The notes beneath the pieces were generated by a model that ran no database searches, was not told the DNA's origin, and saw nothing but the letters and a program-made list of their open reading frames with translations. The position numbers were made by a program, and so were the translations under genes. DNA of 62,100 nt. Origin: an uncultured Clostridia bacterium (lineage in GTDB: Bacteria; Bacillota; Clostridia; UMGS1810). Where the stretch lies: positions 1 through 62,100 of the forward strand of contig CAJLYL010000002.1 in assembly GCA_905210855.1 (NCBI GenBank). Reading direction: 5' to 3'. Below are positions 8,249 through 16,205 of this stretch, one piece after another. Each line of letters begins with the position of its first letter. The first letter of the stretch is position 1.

Positions 8249-10774
8249 ATGAAAGAATTTTATACGCAGGAGATTCCGGTTGCACCGCGAATTGCAGGGC
8301 TTAAGGCATATTTGTTTAAGGAGATGCCGCAGATTGAGTCTGACAGGGCGCGCCTGCTGACGGAATCATACAAGGCTACCGAAAATCTACCCATAATAGA
8401 GCGCCGTTCCAAGGCGTTTGCCCACATAATTGAGCACCTCCCCATAGCTATATGGGATGATGAACTTATTGTCGGCACAAACACCAAAAAGCCGCGCAGC
8501 TGTCAGGTGTTCCCCGAGTATTCGTTTGAATGGCTCGAGGCGGAGTTTGATACGGTTGCGACGCGCAGCGCCGACCCGTTTTACATAGCGGACGAAACCA
8601 AGGCGGAGCTGCACGAGATATATAAATACTGGCGCAGCAAGACCACGAGCGACCTCGCTTCGGCATATATGGCACCAGAGACAAAGGCGGCAATCGACCA
8701 CAACATATTCACCCCGGGTAACTATTTTTACAACGGTATAGGTCATGTCACTGTGGACTATCCCCTTGTTTTGAAAGAGGGTTTCCGCGGTATAATCGCC
8801 AAGGCGCAGGCAGAGATGGACAAGCTCAGCTTCGGCGATGAGGATTATGCATCGCGAAAATCATTCCTCGGGGCGGTTATAGAGAGCCTGGAGGCGGCAA
8901 TAACCTATGCCAAGAGATACGCAGCTCTTGCGCGCGATATGGCGGCGGACTGTGCCGATTCCGCAAGGAGAGCGGAGCTTGAAAAAATCGCTGAGAACTG
9001 TGACAGAGTGCCGGAGTTCGGCGCGCGCGGTTTCTATGAGGCCTGCCAGTCGTTTTGGTTTGTGCAGATGCTCCTTCAGACAGAATCGAGCGGTCACTCC
9101 ATTTCCCCGGGACGGTTCGACCAATATATGTATCCGTATTTCAAGGCTGACCTTGACAAGGGCGCAATAACGAGAGAGTTTGCCCAGGAGCTGATGGACT
9201 GCATCTGGATTAAGCTCAACGCGCTGAACAAGGTGAGAGACGCCGTATCCGCAGAGGGATTCGCCGGATATTCGCTTTTTCAGAATCTGATCTGCGGCGG
9301 TCAGGACGAAAACGGACTGGACGCGACAAATGACCTGTCGTTTATGTGCGTGACATCGTCCATGCACATCATGCTGCCGCAGCCGTCGCTCTCAGCGAGA
9401 GTGTGGAACGGCTCGCCGCATGAGTTCCTCATAAAGTGCGCGCTTCTCACGCGCACGGGCGTGGGTTTGCCGGCATACTACAATGACGAGGTAATCATCC
9501 CGTCGCTGCTCAGCCGCGGACTCACCATGCAGGACGCAAGAGACTACAATATAATAGGCTGTGTTGAACCGCAGAAAGCCGGCAAGACAGACGGCTGGCA
9601 CGACGCGGCGTTCTTTAATATGTGCCGTCCGCTGGAACTGGTTTTCTCCAACGGCTATGACAACGGCGAGCGCATCGGACTGCAAACCGGCGATGTTGCA
9701 CAGATGAAGAGCTTTGAAGAATTTTACAATGCATATAAAGAACAGATGAACTACATGATTTCACTGCTTGTCAATGCCGACAACGCCATAGACTGCGCCC
9801 ACGCGGACAGATGTCCGCTGCCTTTTTTGTCGTCTATGGTGGATGACTGCATAGCGCGCGGCAAGAGTGTGCAGAACGGCGGCGCGATATACAACTTCAC
9901 AGGCCCTCAGGGATTTGGCATTGCAAACATGGCAGACTCCATGTATGTAATAAAGAAGCTTGTCTTTGAGGAAGGCAGATTTACTCTTGCCGAGCTTAAA
10001 GAGGCACTGGAGCACAACTTCGGCAAGGACGGCGGCAGTGACAGGGCAAAGAACATCACCGTCGGCGTGGTTGCCGCTATGAGAGAGAAAGGCATAGATG
10101 TGTCCGAGAGCGACATTTCAGCCATATTCTCCGATGTGAGCAGCAGAGTTTCGGACGGCGGCAGCTCAAGATACAGAGAGATTAAAGATATGATAGACGC
10201 GGCGCCGAAATTCGGCAATGATGTGGAGGAAGTTGATATGCTTGCGCGCGATGTGGCATACACCTACACCAAGCCGCTGGAGACATACAAAAATCCGCGC
10301 GGCGGTCATTTCCAGGCAGGACTTTATCCTGTCTCCGCAAATGTTCCCCTCGGCGCGCAGACGGGCGCGACCCCGGACGGCAGATATGCGCACACTCCGG
10401 TTGCGGACGGCGTTTCACCGTCTGCCGGCAAGGATGTGCACGGCCCCACGGCGAGTGCAAACTCTGTGTCGCACCTGGATCATTACATTGCGTCAAACGG
10501 CACTTTGTTCAACATGAAGTTCCACCCCTCGGCGCTTGAGGGCACTACGGGTCTGGAGAGCTTTGTGGCACTGATTCGGGCGTATTTTGACAGAAAGGGC
10601 AGCCATATGCAGTTTAATGTGGTCAGCCGCGAGACTCTCATAGACGCGCAGAAACACCCCGAAAATTATCAAGGACTGTGTGTGCGCGTGGCAGGTTACA
10701 GCGCACTGTTTGTGACGCTTTCGAAATCATTGCAGGATGACATCATAAACCGTACCGAGCAGAGGGGATTTTGA
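8249..10774 (+). CDS. Glycyl radical diol dehydratase (probable B12-independent 1,2-propanediol dehydratase)
   Basis: 841-aa glycyl radical enzyme, the signature enzyme of the compartment. It should dehydrate 1,2-propanediol to propionaldehyde by radical chemistry without cobalamin. Catalytic cysteine and glutamate are in GCVEPQ (Cys438, Glu440); the glycyl radical loop RVAGYSA carries Gly816, 25 residues from the C terminus. GHSISPGRFDQY and GWHDAAFFN match the substrate-pocket residues of characterised glycerol/propanediol dehydratases rather than pyruvate formate-lyase. Propanediol rather than glycerol or choline is inferred from the adjacent sugar-phosphate aldolase, rhamnulokinase and pduP/pduL; sequence alone does not exclude glycerol. 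AAGGAGG lies 13 nt before the ATG. There is no obvious N-terminal encapsulation helix. Confidence 0.92.
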   Translation: MKEFYTQEIPVAPRIAGLKAYLFKEMPQIESDRARLLTESYKATENLPIIERRSKAFAHIIEHLPIAIWDDELIVGTNTKKPRSCQVFPEYSFEWLEAEFDTVATRSADPFYIADETKAELHEIYKYWRSKTTSDLASAYMAPETKAAIDHNIFTPGNYFYNGIGHVTVDYPLVLKEGFRGIIAKAQAEMDKLSFGDEDYASRKSFLGAVIESLEAAITYAKRYAALARDMAADCADSARRAELEKIAENCDRVPEFGARGFYEACQSFWFVQMLLQTESSGHSISPGRFDQYMYPYFKADLDKGAITREFAQELMDCIWIKLNALNKVRDAVSAEGFAGYSLFQNLICGGQDENGLDATNDLSFMCVTSSMHIMLPQPSLSARVWNGSPHEFLIKCALLTRTGVGLPAYYNDEVIIPSLLSRGLTMQDARDYNIIGCVEPQKAGKTDGWHDAAFFNMCRPLELVFSNGYDNGERIGLQTGDVAQMKSFEEFYNAYKEQMNYMISLLVNADNAIDCAHADRCPLPFLSSMVDDCIARGKSVQNGGAIYNFTGPQGFGIANMADSMYVIKKLVFEEGRFTLAELKEALEHNFGKDGGSDRAKNITVGVVAAMREKGIDVSESDISAIFSDVSSRVSDGGSSRYREIKDMIDAAPKFGNDVEEVDMLARDVAYTYTKPLETYKNPRGGHFQAGLYPVSANVPLGAQTGATPDGRYAHTPVADGVSPSAGKDVHGPTASANSVSHLDHYIASNGTLFNMKFHPSALEGTTGLESFVALIRAYFDRKGSHMQFNVVSRETLIDAQKHPENYQGLCVRVAGYSALFVTLSKSLQDDIINRTEQRGF

Positions 10775-10972
10775 TTCGTATGACGGTTGCGTAACTGCGA
10801 ACCGTCTCGGGATATATATTTTGTATCTGCCCGACACGCGCCCTTGCGGTGCTATGGATCTTGCAGATAAAAAACATACGCCCCTCGCCTGCGAGTAAAC
10901 TATCGTTTGTGAGAAATAAAGGGCGGTGGCGGAATTCGCATATTTCTGAAAAACCGAAACGGAGCATATACA
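10775..10972 (+). other. 198-nt spacer between dehydratase and activase with inverted repeats
   Basis: No ORF with a ribosome site is seen here. Two inverted repeats are visible: GACGGTT (10782-10788) with AACCGTC (10800-10806), and TATCTGC (10824-10830) with GCAGATA (10863-10869). Neither is followed by a clear U-run, so they are not convincing terminators; they could shield or process the abundant dehydratase message. The activase ribosome site (ACGGAG) is at the right end. Confidence 0.4.
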
Positions 10973-11761
10973 ATGAACGATTATTTGAATACAAAGGGAA
11001 GAATATTTGATATACAGCGGTTCTCCGTGCATGACGGCCCGGGCATAAGGACAATAGTGTTTCTCAAGGGCTGCTTTCTCCGCTGCCGCTGGTGCTGCAA
11101 TCCCGAATCTCAAAGCAGAGAGATTGAAAGAATGATTGTGGACGGCAAGGAGAAAATCATCGGCGAGGATGTCACCGTTGCCGAGGTTATGAAAACCGTT
11201 GAGCGCGACAGAGCATATTACAGACGCTCCGGCGGCGGACTCACACTCTCGGGCGGCGAGAGCCTTGCTCAGGCGGATTTTGCGGCGGCGCTGCTGCGCG
11301 CGTCCAAGGAATCGGGCATAAACACCGCGCTCGAATCCACAGCCTGCGCACACTACTCGCAGATACAAAAGCTGCTGCCGTACCTCGATACCTACCTTAT
11401 GGATATCAAGCACATAAACGGAGCGAAACACAAGGAGTTCACCGGGGTTAACAACGGATTGATTTTAGAGAATGCCGTAAGACTTTCGCACGATGTAAAA
11501 AACCTTGTAATCCGAGTGCCGGTGATACCCACTTTCAACGATACCGAGGAGGAGATTCTCGACATCGTCAAGTTTGCTTCGGCACTCGATAACGTGACGC
11601 GGATTCATCTGCTGCCGTATCACAGGCTCGGCGCAGACAAATACAAAGGTCTCGGCAGAGACTACACCATGGGCGAAGCACCGCTCATACCGGGTGAAAA
11701 AATGGCAAGGTTCAGGCAAATTGCGGAATCTGCCGGATTAATATGCATGATAGGGGGATGA
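10973..11761 (+). CDS. Radical SAM glycyl radical enzyme activating protein
   Basis: 262-aa activase that uses S-adenosylmethionine and a 4Fe-4S cluster to abstract hydrogen from Gly816 of the dehydratase. The radical SAM motif CX3CX2C is GCFLRCRWC (Cys34, 38, 41), preceded by the HDGPGIRTIVFLKG family stretch and followed by the SAM-binding LTLSGGE motif. There is no cysteine-rich ferredoxin-like insert between the cluster motif and SGGE, so it is compact like the pyruvate formate-lyase activase. Its stop lies 4 nt before the next GTG start. Being adjacent to the dehydratase identifies its target. Confidence 0.93.
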   Translation: MNDYLNTKGRIFDIQRFSVHDGPGIRTIVFLKGCFLRCRWCCNPESQSREIERMIVDGKEKIIGEDVTVAEVMKTVERDRAYYRRSGGGLTLSGGESLAQADFAAALLRASKESGINTALESTACAHYSQIQKLLPYLDTYLMDIKHINGAKHKEFTGVNNGLILENAVRLSHDVKNLVIRVPVIPTFNDTEEEILDIVKFASALDNVTRIHLLPYHRLGADKYKGLGRDYTMGEAPLIPGEKMARFRQIAESAGLICMIGG

Positions 11762-11765
11762 AAAA

Positions 11766-12140
11766 GTGAATTTTAACGACTTGGCAGCAACGGACAAGCT
11801 TCGCATCATACAAGAACTTGTGCCGGGCAAACAGATAACACTTGCACACGTGATTGCAAATCCCGATAAGATTTTATACAAAAAGCTCGGACTCGACCCG
11901 GCGGTGGACTATTCCAAATCCGCCATAGGCATAATAACCATGTCGCCGAGTGAGACGGCAATAATTGCAGGAGACATTGCCACCAAGGCGTCCGGAGCCG
12001 AAATCGGCTTTGTGGACAGATTCAGCGGCACTCTCATAGTGACGGGAACGGTGTCCGAGGTGGAGTCGGCGCTTGCCGCGGTCACGGATTATGCGCGTGA
12101 CACACTCAGGTTTACCGTGTGCCCCATAACAAAGACATGA
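11766..12140 (+). CDS. Circularly permuted BMC-H shell protein, EutS/PduU type
   Basis: 124-aa microcompartment shell protein. The RIIQELVPGKQITLAHVIANP stretch (residues ~13-33) is diagnostic for the EutS/PduU family, in which the BMC fold is circularly permuted and the N-terminal strands form a small barrel over the hexamer pore. The BMC core follows as SAIGIITMSPSETAIIAGD. The start is GTG 11766 with a GGGGG ribosome site that overlaps the activase stop. It overlaps the next gene by ATGA. Shell position and pore role are family knowledge; which metabolite it gates is unknown. Confidence 0.92.
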   Translation: MNFNDLAATDKLRIIQELVPGKQITLAHVIANPDKILYKKLGLDPAVDYSKSAIGIITMSPSETAIIAGDIATKASGAEIGFVDRFSGTLIVTGTVSEVESALAAVTDYARDTLRFTVCPITKT

Positions 12141-12562
12141 AAAAGATGATTCTTGTCGGCAGGAGCGAGAGCGGCAAAACCACTCTCACGCAGGCGCTGA
12201 AAGGGAAAAAACTCCATTACAGCAAGACCCAGTACATAAACTATCATGACGTGATAATAGACACCCCGGGCGAATATGCGGAAAACCGCGAGCTCGGCAG
12301 GGCGCTGGCGCTGTATTCCTATGAGGCGGATGTAATCGGACTTCTGCTTGCGGCGACGGAGCAATACTCTCTGTACGGCCCATGCATAACCGCGCAGGCA
12401 AACCGCGAGGTAATAGGCATCGTAACACAGATTGACCGCCCCGAGGCGAGACCCGACAGGGCAAAGGCGTGGCTTGAGCTCGCCGGCTGCAAAAGGATTT
12501 TTTTCGTCTCGTGCGTCACGGGAGAGGGCATAAAAGAGCTGTTTGACTACCTCGCAAGCTGA
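12137..12562 (+). CDS. EutP/PduV-family small GTPase of the microcompartment
   Basis: 141-aa Ras-like P-loop protein. G1 is GRSESGKTTL (residues 8-17), G3 is DTPGEY and G4 is TQID; this short form without effector domains is typical of EutP/PduV. PduV has been linked to compartment positioning in Salmonella and EutP in other species has been reported to have acetate kinase activity, so its exact role is open. Its ATG overlaps the EutS-like stop (ATGA), making it the last gene of the first transcription unit. A new promoter follows 49 nt later. Confidence 0.88.
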   Translation: MKKMILVGRSESGKTTLTQALKGKKLHYSKTQYINYHDVIIDTPGEYAENRELGRALALYSYEADVIGLLLAATEQYSLYGPCITAQANREVIGIVTQIDRPEARPDRAKAWLELAGCKRIFFVSCVTGEGIKELFDYLAS

Positions 12563-12610
12563 AAATAATTAAAAAACAAACAAAAACAAAGAAAATCAAA
12601 GAAAAATATG

Positions 12611-12639
12611 TTGACTTATGTTGTATTATGTGGTATCAT
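12611..12639 (+). promoter_or_regulatory. Sigma-A promoter P2, before the aldolase
   Basis: TTGACT (12611-12616), 17-bp spacer, TATCAT (12634-12639). Predicted start near 12646 lies inside an inverted repeat AAATGT-N6-ACATTT (12643-12660), a likely operator. The leader is about 50 nt and ends in AAAGGAG. This promoter would start the long aldolase-to-pduL transcript. Confidence 0.82.
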
Positions 12640-12697
12640 ATTAAATGTAAGAAAACATTTATCAATTTGAGAAATTTATATAAAGGAGAATGGAAAA

Positions 12698-13525
12698 ATG
12701 GTAAATGAGTTTGAAATCAAAAAACAAATCTGCGACATCGGCAAGAGGATTTACAACAGAGGCATGGTTGCCGCAAACGACGGTAACATCTCCGTTAAAA
12801 TCAGCGACAACGAGTATCTTTGCACCCCCACGGGCGTAAGCAAAGGCTTCATGACCCCCGAATATATCTGTAAGATTGACGGACAGGGCAATGTGCTCGC
12901 CGCTAACGGCAACTTCCGTCCTTCATCGGAGATCAAGATGCACCTGCGTGTATATCAGCACAGACCGGATGTAAAATCCGTTGTTCATGCGCACCCGATA
13001 TATGCAACGAGCTTTGCCATTGCAGGCATTCCGCTTACTCAGCCGATAATGCCCGAGGCTGTTATCGCTCTCGGCTGCGTACCGATTGCAGAGTACGGCA
13101 CACCTTCCACAGAGGAGATTCCGGATGCGGTAGAGAAGTATCTTCCTTACTTTGACGCTGTTCTGCTTGCAAACCACGGCGCACTGTCATATTCCGATTC
13201 TCTGCTTGCGGCTTACCATAAGATGGAGTCTGTGGAGTTCTATGCAGAGCTGCTTTATCACGCAAGAGCGCTCGGCGGCCCCAAGGAGTTCACCGAGGCA
13301 CAGGTTCAGAGGCTTTATGAAATCCGCCGTCAGTTCGGCATGACAGGTAAGCATCCGGCTAACTTATGTCCCAACGCAAAGGACGGCAAGATGAGCTGCC
13401 ACACCTGCGGTGTTCCCAGCTGCTCACAGGCAGGCGCACAGGGCTTCGGCAAGGTTCAGGAATGTTCCGATGCAGACCTTGTAGCACAGATTGCAAAGAA
13501 AGTTATAGAAGAAATGAACAAATAA
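12698..13525 (+). CDS. Class II fuculose/rhamnulose-phosphate aldolase with Cys-rich linker and C-terminal encapsulation helix
   Basis: 275-aa zinc aldolase of the FucA/AraD family, expected to split L-fuculose 1-phosphate (or rhamnulose 1-phosphate) into DHAP and lactaldehyde. Visible are AANDGNISVK, the zinc pair HAHP near residue 95, and LLANHGALSYS. The catalytic domain ends near residue 212. The remaining ~60 residues are an addition: four cysteines (224, 234, 237, 242; spacing CX9CX2CX4C) and then an amphipathic helix DLVAQIAKKVIEEMNK at the very C terminus, as expected for a microcompartment targeting peptide. Related GRM aldolases are known to carry a C-terminal targeting extension. 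Fuculose versus rhamnulose cannot be decided by eye. Confidence 0.92.
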   Translation: MVNEFEIKKQICDIGKRIYNRGMVAANDGNISVKISDNEYLCTPTGVSKGFMTPEYICKIDGQGNVLAANGNFRPSSEIKMHLRVYQHRPDVKSVVHAHPIYATSFAIAGIPLTQPIMPEAVIALGCVPIAEYGTPSTEEIPDAVEKYLPYFDAVLLANHGALSYSDSLLAAYHKMESVEFYAELLYHARALGGPKEFTEAQVQRLYEIRRQFGMTGKHPANLCPNAKDGKMSCHTCGVPSCSQAGAQGFGKVQECSDADLVAQIAKKVIEEMNK

Positions 13526-13540
13526 TTGCGGTGATGTATC

Positions 13541-14029
13541 ATGAATGAGAACACCATTTCGCAGATTGTGTCACAGGTTGTGTCCGATGTGCGCAAAAGC
13601 ACCGAAACTAAGTGTATCACACTCTCACAGGCGAGACGGCTGATTGCAAAGGTTGAGGAAAAGGCGGCGCAGATTGGCGTAAAGGCGGTTGTGGCGGTTA
13701 CCAACACCGCGGCGCGCCCCGTGGCGATAGAGTGCATGGACGATTCGTTCATAGCGAGCTACGATGTGGCACTGAACAAGGCTTTTACCGTTGTTGCGCT
13801 TAAGATGTCCACCATAGAGCTTAAATCCTTGACAAAACCCGGAGATTCGCTCTACGGCATCCAGTTCACCAACGACGGCAAAATAGTTGTTTTCGGCGGC
13901 GGAGATCCGCTCCGGTACAACGGCAATATAATCGGCGGTCTCGGCGTCAGCGGAGGCACGGAGGAGCAGGACACCACGCTCTCCGCCTACGGTGCGTCCG
14001 TCCTGTCGGAGATTATGAAAGGAGATTAA
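13541..14029 (+). CDS. GlcG/HbpS-family (PduO C-terminal-like) protein with N-terminal targeting helix
   Basis: 162-aa protein. The first ~18 residues (NENTISQIVSQVVSDVRK) form an amphipathic helix like microcompartment targeting peptides. The rest matches the GlcG/HbpS (DUF336) fold: ITLSQARRLIAKVEEKA, VVAVTNTAARPVAIECMD, then the glycine-rich GGLGVSGGTEEQD end. PduO C-terminal domains of this family bind haem or cobalamin, but in a B12-independent locus the ligand is unclear. ATG 13541 follows a GGTGATG ribosome site, and the zinc dehydrogenase starts 1 nt after its stop. Confidence 0.85.
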   Translation: MNENTISQIVSQVVSDVRKSTETKCITLSQARRLIAKVEEKAAQIGVKAVVAVTNTAARPVAIECMDDSFIASYDVALNKAFTVVALKMSTIELKSLTKPGDSLYGIQFTNDGKIVVFGGGDPLRYNGNIIGGLGVSGGTEEQDTTLSAYGASVLSEIMKGD

Positions 14030-14030
14030 A

Positions 14031-15242
14031 ATGAATAACACTGAAATAGAAGCAATAGTAAAACAGGTTATTGCAGGTATGCAGGGCACACCGGCGGCAT
14101 CGCCGGCAGCATCCGCTCCCTCGGCAGCGGCGGCAGGCATACCCTCGACGGCTCATGTTGCTATGCTCACATCGCTCGGACATTTTGATGTTAAGGAATT
14201 TCCGATGCCGGCATTAGGCGATGACGATATTCTTGTCAAGGTGGAAGGCTGCGGCGTGTGCGGCACAGATGCCCACGAGTTCAAGAGAGATCCGTTTGGT
14301 CTCATTCCTGTTGCGCTCGGTCACGAGGGCACGGGCGAAATCGTAAAGATGGGCAAAAATGTGACCAAGGACAGCGCAGGCAAGCCGCTCAAAGTTGGTG
14401 ACAAGGTTGTTACCTGCATGATATTCAAGGACAATCCGGACATCACCATGTTCGACCTTAACAAGCAGAATGTAGGCGGAGCCGACGTATACGGACTTTT
14501 GCCGGACGATGATATTCATCTTAACGGCTGGTTCTCCGATTACATATTGGTAAGAGGCGGTTCGACCATATTTAATGTGAGCGACCTCGACCTGGATTCG
14601 AGAATACTCATCGAGCCATGCGCGGTTCTCGTGCACGCGGTTGAGAGAGCAAAGACAACAGGCATCCTGAGGTTCAACTCAAGAGTTGTGGTTCAGGGCT
14701 GCGGGCCTATCGGTCTTATCTGCATTGCTGTTCTGCGCACAATGGGCATAGAGAATATAGTTGCCGTAGACGGCGCGGACGCAAGACTTGAATTTGCAAA
14801 AGAGATGGGCGCAGGCGCGACAGTAAACTTTAAGAATCACAATGGCATAGAGGAGCTTGCAAACGGCGTTAAAGCCGCATTCGGCGGATATCTTGCCGAC
14901 TTTGCGTTCCAGTGCACAGGCTCGCCTGTTGCTCACGCAAACATCTACAAATTCATCAGAAACGGCGGCGGTCTCTGCGAGCTTGGATTTTTCATCAACG
15001 GCGGCGATGCAACCATCAATCCGCACTTTGATATCTGCGCTAAGGAGATAACCATAGTCGGCTCGTGGGTATACACCCTCAGAGACTATGCAACAACATT
15101 CGATTTCCTCAAGAGGGCAAATGCGATAGGACTTCCCATGAAGAAACTCATCACACACAAGTTCCCGCTTGAGCAGATAAACGAGGCGCTCGAGACAAAC
15201 CTCAGCATGAAAGGCCTCAAGATAGCAATTGTCAATAAATAA
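14031..15242 (+). CDS. Zinc-type medium-chain alcohol dehydrogenase with N-terminal encapsulation peptide
   Basis: 403-aa NAD(P)-dependent dehydrogenase. Residues 2-18 (NNTEIEAIVKQVIAGMQ) are an amphipathic targeting helix, joined by an Ala/Pro/Ser linker (to about residue 42) to a medium-chain dehydrogenase. Catalytic zinc motifs are GCGVCGTDAHE and GHEGTGEI; the Rossmann motif is VVQGCGPIGLICIAV. The four-cysteine structural zinc lobe seen in many relatives is absent. In the compartment it could interconvert propionaldehyde and 1-propanol or lactaldehyde and 1,2-propanediol to recycle NAD; this is inferred from context. ATG 14031 follows AAAGGAG. Confidence 0.88.
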   Translation: MNNTEIEAIVKQVIAGMQGTPAASPAASAPSAAAAGIPSTAHVAMLTSLGHFDVKEFPMPALGDDDILVKVEGCGVCGTDAHEFKRDPFGLIPVALGHEGTGEIVKMGKNVTKDSAGKPLKVGDKVVTCMIFKDNPDITMFDLNKQNVGGADVYGLLPDDDIHLNGWFSDYILVRGGSTIFNVSDLDLDSRILIEPCAVLVHAVERAKTTGILRFNSRVVVQGCGPIGLICIAVLRTMGIENIVAVDGADARLEFAKEMGAGATVNFKNHNGIEELANGVKAAFGGYLADFAFQCTGSPVAHANIYKFIRNGGGLCELGFFINGGDATINPHFDICAKEITIVGSWVYTLRDYATTFDFLKRANAIGLPMKKLITHKFPLEQINEALETNLSMKGLKIAIVNK

Positions 15243-15286
15243 ATCAAATATAAAAAAGAGTAAATTAATTTTAGGAGGAAATAAAA

Positions 15287-15565
15287 ATGGCACAGGAAGC
15301 ATTGGGAATGATTGAAACAAGAGGTTTGGTAGCTGCAATTGAGGCTGCCGACGCAATGGTAAAATCAGCAGAGGTTACACTCATAGGAACAGAAAAAATA
15401 GGTTCCGGACTCGTAAGCGTAATGGTTAGAGGAGATGTGGGCGCTGTTAAGGCTGCTACCGAGGCAGGTTCTTCAGCTGCTACAAAGCTCGGCGAGCTTA
15501 TCGCTGTACACGTAATCCCCAGACCCCACGCAGACGTTGAAAAGATTCTCCCTACACTGGACTAA
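15287..15565 (+). CDS. BMC-H hexameric shell protein (PduA/PduJ type)
   Basis: 92-aa canonical BMC-H subunit. It begins with EALGMIETRGLVAAIEAADAM, has the central VRGDVGAVKAATEAG helix with the pore loop before it (KIGSGLVSVMV), and ends HVIPRPHADVEKILP. Hexamers tile the shell facets and let small polar metabolites through the central pore. The AGGAGG site at 15273-15278 gives strong translation, as expected for a major shell protein. It is closely related to the following BMC-H gene, so the pair is a tandem duplication. Confidence 0.96.
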   Translation: MAQEALGMIETRGLVAAIEAADAMVKSAEVTLIGTEKIGSGLVSVMVRGDVGAVKAATEAGSSAATKLGELIAVHVIPRPHADVEKILPTLD

Positions 15566-15582
15566 TCTTTTTCCGTTAACAG

Positions 15583-16047
15583 GTGAGTGCTATGGCTGAG
15601 AAAAAAACTTCCGCCTCCGGCGCGGAAAAGCCGGTTAAGAAGACCGCAGCGAGATCTGCGGCAAAGACGACCGCCGCCAAAACTTCAAAAGCGGCGTCGG
15701 CAACAGCAAAATCTGCGGTGTCAAAGACCGCCGAAACTGCTGTTACACAAAACAAGGAGGTAAGAAAAATGTCACAGGAAGCATTGGGAATGATTGAAAC
15801 AAGAGGTCTTGTAGCTGCCATTGAGGCTGCCGATGCAATGCTCAAAGCGGCAAATGTACAGCTCGTGGGAACAGAGAAAATCGGTTCCGGACTCGTAAGC
15901 GTAATGGTAAGAGGCGATGTGGGCGCGGTTAAATCCGCAGTCGAGGCAGGCGGCGCGTCTGCCGAGAAACTGGGCGAGATTATCGCAATCCACGTAATCC
16001 CCAGACCGCACGGCGATGTTGAGAAGATTCTTCCGACACTTAAGTAA
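15583..16047 (+). CDS. BMC-H shell protein with Lys/Ala-rich N-terminal arm and internal second start
   Basis: Up to 154 aa. Residues after the internal Met at 15769 form a canonical 92-aa BMC-H domain nearly the same as its upstream neighbour. Before it lies an arm of about 60 residues dominated by Lys, Ala, Ser and Thr (KKTAARSAAKTTAAKTSKAA and similar), which resembles histone H1-like or PhaF-type basic tails and should be disordered. Starts: GTG 15583, ATG 15592 (with AGGTGAG upstream) and ATG 15769. The last has a perfect AAGGAGG at 15754-15760, 8 nt upstream, so a long and a short product are both expected. The dual-start layout recalls PduB/PduB'. Confidence 0.88.
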   Translation: MSAMAEKKTSASGAEKPVKKTAARSAAKTTAAKTSKAASATAKSAVSKTAETAVTQNKEVRKMSQEALGMIETRGLVAAIEAADAMLKAANVQLVGTEKIGSGLVSVMVRGDVGAVKSAVEAGGASAEKLGEIIAIHVIPRPHGDVEKILPTLK

Positions 16048-16098
16048 ATTGTGCATGGCGCAATTGCTGATTGAAAATTAAGTCTCGTTTGCCCGAAA

Positions 16099-16124
16099 TG
16101 CCTTCCCTGTTTGAGGGGAAGGCA
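16099..16124 (+). repeat. Intergenic hairpin between shell genes
   Basis: Nine-bp stem TGCCTTCCC (16099-16107) with GGGAAGGCA (16116-16124) and an 8-nt loop, followed by a GC-rich stretch and no U-run. It resembles palindromic intergenic repeats common in Clostridia. It could limit transcript levels after the abundant BMC-H genes or mark a processing point; that is inference. Confidence 0.5.
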
Positions 16125-16205
16125 GCGGCGCGGGCGGCGGATATTGATTAAGAATTAACAGTTGCTCTTTTGCTGTGCAAATTATGTTGAAAGGAATGAA
16201 TCACA

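Noticed and set aside
8249..10774. Choline trimethylamine-lyase as identity of the glycyl radical enzyme
   Set aside because: The pocket motifs (GHSISPGRFDQY, GWHDAAFFN) and the sugar aldolase/kinase context fit a diol dehydratase, and no choline transport or amine genes are present.
12643..12660. Catabolite-responsive (cre) element at promoter P2
   Set aside because: The dyad lacks the central CG and the TGNAANCG pattern of CcpA sites, so a local operator is a better reading.
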